A DNA stretch of 64,000 bases from Allopusillimonas sp008369125 (lineage in GTDB: Bacteria > Pseudomonadota > Gammaproteobacteria > Burkholderiales > Burkholderiaceae_B): NCBI RefSeq assembly GCF_008369125.1, contig NZ_VOAY01000006.1, forward strand, positions 62,001-126,000, written 5' to 3'. The notes beneath the pieces were generated by a model. It was not told the origin of the DNA. It made no database searches and saw only the letters and a list, made by a program, of their open reading frames with translations. Positions 60,862-64,000 of the stretch are shown one piece after another. Numbering within the stretch: the first letter of the stretch is position 1; each line of letters opens with the position of its first letter. A program made the translations under genes and the position numbers.

Positions 60862-61710
60862 GTGACTCGTACCGACCTATATACGTTCCGCCATCCCGGT
60901 TTCGTGCGCCTATGTTGCGCCGTCCTCGGGCTCATCGCTGTCTTGCTAGTTACGGGCTGCGGTTCCATTAAGCCAGAACAGGACACAACCGCAGGCTGGA
61001 GTGCCGAACGCCTGTACCAGGATGCCCGCGAAAACATGAGCGCAGGCAACTGGAAAGAGGCCCGAAGCCGGCTGGAAGCCGTTGAGGCGCGCTACCCCTT
61101 TGGGGGCTACGCCCAGCAAGCGCTTATTGACCAGGCTTACGTCAACTGGAAAGATGACGAACCCGAACAGGCCCTTGCTGCCATAGACCGCTTCCAGCAG
61201 CAATACCCCAATCATGCCGGTACCGACTACATGTTGTACCTGAAAGGCCTGATAACGTTTACGCCGCCCAGTGCCGCGTTCAGCAAGTTCACGCGGCAGG
61301 ACCCCAGCGAACGCGACCCCAAAGGCCTGCGTGAGTCTTATGATGCCTTCAATGAACTAATAACGCGCTACCCCGATAGCCGCTATGCCACCGATGCACG
61401 CCAACGCCTTACCTGGCTGGTTAGCACTATTGCTGACAACGAGGTTCACGTTGCCCAGTACTACTATGAGCGCAAGGCCTACGTGGCGGCAGCAAACCGC
61501 GCTAAAACCGTTATTACCGACTTCAAGGGTGTACCGGCTGCTGAAAAGGCGCTGTACATCATGTATCTGTCGTATGACAAGCTAAACCTGCCTGAACTGC
61601 GCGATGATGCCAAGCGCGTGCTTGACCAGAACTTTCCCAACAGCAAGTATTACGAGCAAGGGTTAGACGAGCCCCGCGGCACGCTCTGGAACCCTGTTAA
61701 CTGGTTTTAG
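60862..61710 (+). CDS. bamD: Outer membrane protein assembly factor BamD
   Basis: A 282-residue lipoprotein of the BAM complex, made of five TPR repeats. The signal peptide ends in lipobox LVTGC with lipidated Cys33. Seen: AERLYQDARENMSAGNWKEARSRLEAVEARYPFGGYAQQAL, DYMLYLKGL and the C-terminal LPELRDDAKRVLDQNFPNS. A GTG start with Shine-Dalgarno AAGGA 8 bases upstream is used; no in-frame ATG is near. Its 3' end overlaps the convergent helicase gene by 14 bp. Confidence 0.95.
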   Translation: MTRTDLYTFRHPGFVRLCCAVLGLIAVLLVTGCGSIKPEQDTTAGWSAERLYQDARENMSAGNWKEARSRLEAVEARYPFGGYAQQALIDQAYVNWKDDEPEQALAAIDRFQQQYPNHAGTDYMLYLKGLITFTPPSAAFSKFTRQDPSERDPKGLRESYDAFNELITRYPDSRYATDARQRLTWLVSTIADNEVHVAQYYYERKAYVAAANRAKTVITDFKGVPAAEKALYIMYLSYDKLNLPELRDDAKRVLDQNFPNSKYYEQGLDEPRGTLWNPVNWF

Positions 61711-63892
61711 CCACATCGGGCAAAGCGTCCGGCAGGGGTTCTTGCCGGGCCTTCAGAAAGGCCAGCACCTGCGCCGGTTCGCGTGTTCGCGCAAACGGCG
61801 GCAGGCCGCGCCAAATCAGCTTGCCGTATGGTTTTTCAACGATACGGGTGTCACCCACGACCAGCACCCCCCAGTCAGACTCTGACCGTATCAGGCGGCC
61901 GGCACCTTGTTTCAGCGTAATGGCCGCCTCAGGCACCTGATATTCCATGAAAGGGTTGCCCCCTTCCGCCTTGCACAGGTTCAGGCGTGCTTCCAGCACG
62001 GGGTCATCGGGTGGTGCAAAAGGCAGCTTGTCAATCGCCACCAGCGTCAGGGCATCGCCGGGCACATCAATGCCCTCCCAGAAGCTTGCGCTACCCACCA
62101 GCACTGCACGCCCTTGTTGAAAGCGTTCGAGCAGCACTCTGCGCGAACTTTCGCCCTGCCGCAGCAACAGGCGATCTATGCCCAGATCCTCAAAATGCGT
62201 TTCAAGCATGTCGGCAATACGATCAACCGAACGCAGCGTGGTGCATAAAATAAGTACGCCGCCACGGCTAGCCTGTATGAGTGGCAGCAGTACTTCGACA
62301 AATTTTTCATTGAATACAGGTGAGTTAGGTAGCGGCAGCGCCTTGGGTACATACAGCACCCCCTGTTCGGGGTAGTTAAAGGGAGAATCCCAACGTGCTG
62401 TTGTGGCATCCCAAAGCCCTAGCTGGCGCACAAAATGGCCAAAATCACCATTGACCGACAGCGTGGCAGACGTAAGCACCCAGGCCTGCCCCGGTCGCCG
62501 AAAGCGTGAAAAGATGCGGGCAACAGACAATGGCGCACTATGCAAACGCATATGATGCTGGCTGTGCTCAACCCATCGCACCGCTGGCGTGTTGTCGTCA
62601 TCCGCGCGTTTGGAGCGCGGGGCCGGTTTAACGTCGTCAGCAATCACGGCATTATCGTCGTGGGACACCCCCACACCTTTATGTACGCCCGCGCCCACCT
62701 TGGTCGCCTGCGGCAGCCCATGGTCGCTGGCGTCGGGCTCATCACCGCCATCTTCTGCATCGATGCCGCCCAGCCCCGGACGCAGGGCATTACGCCCCTG
62801 GCGATCGGGTTGACTCCAGCGAAACAGACGAGCCCTGAGGTCAAGACAGTTTTTGTGGGCCGCATCCAGATCCGGGTGCTTTTCTTTGACAATGCCCAGT
62901 AGCTGCAGGCTTTTATCAAGCACGGCGAGCAGTGCCTCGAGTGCGTCATCAAACTCAGCACCGTTAGGGATTGCCAGAAAAGTGGCCTTGCGCCCCGGCA
63001 GCTTCTCGATGGGAGCAGCGACCAGCCTCAGATTGCGGGCTGCCTGCTCAATATTTTTACCTGCCTCGCTCCAGTTGGTGGATTCGCGGGCATAGGCCAG
63101 GCCGGCCGCTTCTATGGCGCGTGACAGATCAAGCAGCTGGTGGGAAGATACACTGGAGCCCAGAAAACGTGTAGCAATATCAGGAAGCTGATGCGCCTCA
63201 TCGAACACGACAAGGTCTACGTCGGGCAGCAGATCGGTAATGCCCTCTTCACGCAGGGCCAGATCTGCCATGAACAAGGCATGATTGACCACGACCACGT
63301 CGGCATCCTGTGCCTGCCGCCTGGCTTTGATTACAAAACAATCTTTGACGAACGGACACTCCTGGCCCAGGCAGTTGTCACGTGTGGATGTCACGCGATT
63401 CCAGATATCAGCGTCTTCGGGCACTTCGGCCAGATCACTGCGATCGCCCGTGCGTGATTGCTGGGTAAACACCTGGATATGCCGTAGTTGGCTTACTTCA
63501 GCACGTGACTTTAGCGCCCGGTCGTCACCGGACAAACGATCAAGATGGTAATAGCATACATAATTGCCTCGACCCTTGAGCAGCGAAACCGTTACGGGCA
63601 AGGCCAGTGCCTTGCGCAGCCGCGGAATATCGCGGCGGAATAACTGGTCTTGTAGTGTACGTGTGCCGGTTGACACCAGAACCTTGCCGCCGCTGAGGAA
63701 GGCAGGTACCAGATAGGCCCAGGTTTTACCGGTGCCAGTGCCCGCCTCGGCAATGAGCGTGGTGTGGTCAAGCGCCGCCTTCTCTATGGCCTGGGCCAGC
63801 TCAAGCTGGGCCTGTCGCGGCCGGTAACTGGGCACGGACTGAGCAATGAGGCCGTCGCCGGCGAAAATATCAGAAAGTAGTTGGTCAAACAT
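61697..63892 (-). CDS. DinG/YoaA-family ATP-dependent DNA helicase (XPD-like)
   Basis: A 731-residue superfamily 2 helicase with an iron-sulfur domain. Walker A is GTGTGKT (51-57). Four cysteines (Cys113, Cys174, Cys179, Cys185) bind the 4Fe-4S cluster, as in DinG and XPD. The DEAH box is DEAHQLPD from 231, and motif VI is QGAGRLIRSESDWG. An Asp/Gly-rich acidic insertion at about residues 360-425 is not typical of E. coli DinG or YoaA. Likely role: unwinding of damaged or RNA-DNA structures in repair. The DinG versus YoaA identity cannot be fixed. Confidence 0.93.
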   Translation of the reverse strand: MFDQLLSDIFAGDGLIAQSVPSYRPRQAQLELAQAIEKAALDHTTLIAEAGTGTGKTWAYLVPAFLSGGKVLVSTGTRTLQDQLFRRDIPRLRKALALPVTVSLLKGRGNYVCYYHLDRLSGDDRALKSRAEVSQLRHIQVFTQQSRTGDRSDLAEVPEDADIWNRVTSTRDNCLGQECPFVKDCFVIKARRQAQDADVVVVNHALFMADLALREEGITDLLPDVDLVVFDEAHQLPDIATRFLGSSVSSHQLLDLSRAIEAAGLAYARESTNWSEAGKNIEQAARNLRLVAAPIEKLPGRKATFLAIPNGAEFDDALEALLAVLDKSLQLLGIVKEKHPDLDAAHKNCLDLRARLFRWSQPDRQGRNALRPGLGGIDAEDGGDEPDASDHGLPQATKVGAGVHKGVGVSHDDNAVIADDVKPAPRSKRADDDNTPAVRWVEHSQHHMRLHSAPLSVARIFSRFRRPGQAWVLTSATLSVNGDFGHFVRQLGLWDATTARWDSPFNYPEQGVLYVPKALPLPNSPVFNEKFVEVLLPLIQASRGGVLILCTTLRSVDRIADMLETHFEDLGIDRLLLRQGESSRRVLLERFQQGRAVLVGSASFWEGIDVPGDALTLVAIDKLPFAPPDDPVLEARLNLCKAEGGNPFMEYQVPEAAITLKQGAGRLIRSESDWGVLVVGDTRIVEKPYGKLIWRGLPPFARTREPAQVLAFLKARQEPLPDALPDVAKTS

Positions 63893-64000
63893 GAAGGCAT
63901 GCCATAAATCGTAACGTCGATTTTCTCACAGGGGGTCGCACAACACCAATGGGCCACAAATTTGCCCCGATGCAGGCTCACGCACTGATGCCTTGACAGC

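Noticed and set aside
63893..64000. Start or end of another gene at the right edge
   Set aside because: The last 108 bp are too short to assign; no convincing motif on either strand.

Overview
The window reads as a chromosomal segment of a betaproteobacterium, most likely an Alcaligenaceae-type member of the Burkholderiales. The evidence is gene order and content: rpsF-priB-rpsR-rplI-dnaB, xseB-ispA-dxs-folE2, rimP-nusA-infB-rbfA-truB-typA, a Bordetella-type ftrABCD ferrous iron system, phaC-phaB-phaR, and nosRZDFYLX. Base composition is moderate GC. I cannot name a genus from sequence alone. Nearly all the DNA is coding; no prophage, CRISPR array or intact insertion sequence is visible.

Layout. 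1-14 kb: the 3' end of a PhoH-type ATPase gene, a pdxA-like dehydrogenase, the ribosomal/primosomal operon with dnaB, GTP cyclohydrolase folE2, the isoprenoid cluster (dxs, ispA, xseB), a DMT-family transporter, htpX, and a Na/Pi-cotransporter family gene. 14-21 kb: a dienelactone hydrolase-like gene, polA, a LOG-family nucleosidase, and thiO-thiS-thiG. 20.9-26.9 kb: an accessory iron island with a Fur-like box, a bilobed TbpB-like surface protein, a TonB-dependent receptor of the haemoglobin/transferrin class, and a Slam (surface lipoprotein assembly modulator) homologue. It is closed by a nested palindrome that appears to contain two insertion-sequence ends. 27-35 kb: the translation operon rimP to typA, with a terminator-like hairpin directly ahead of rimP. 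35.4-46 kb: a cytochrome P450 gene divergent from the complete nitrous oxide reductase operon; the shared intergenic region holds a perfect FNR/DNR-type box and two partial ones. 46-49 kb: rluB, scpB and initiator tRNA-fMet. 49.9-52.1 kb: a decayed-looking pair, an aberrant COG0523 GTPase and an amber-interrupted COG3146 acyltransferase-like gene. 52-55.5 kb: ftrABCD with a Fur-like box. 55.5-58.8 kb: polyhydroxyalkanoate genes. 58.9-64 kb: pgeF, rluD, bamD and a DinG-family helicase.

How it fits together. Two separate Fur-type iron routes (surface capture through TbpB/TonB/Slam, and Fe(II) uptake through Ftr) sit beside a respiratory N2O module that needs copper, FMN and iron-sulfur maturation. 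The P450 is the most unusual item. Its I-helix lacks the usual acid-alcohol pair for O2 activation, and its promoter region has a perfect FNR-type box in class II spacing. This suggests expression under oxygen limitation together with denitrification, and chemistry that may not be ordinary monooxygenation. Starts were moved to internal ATG or GTG codons where family length, Shine-Dalgarno sequence or operon spacing supported it.
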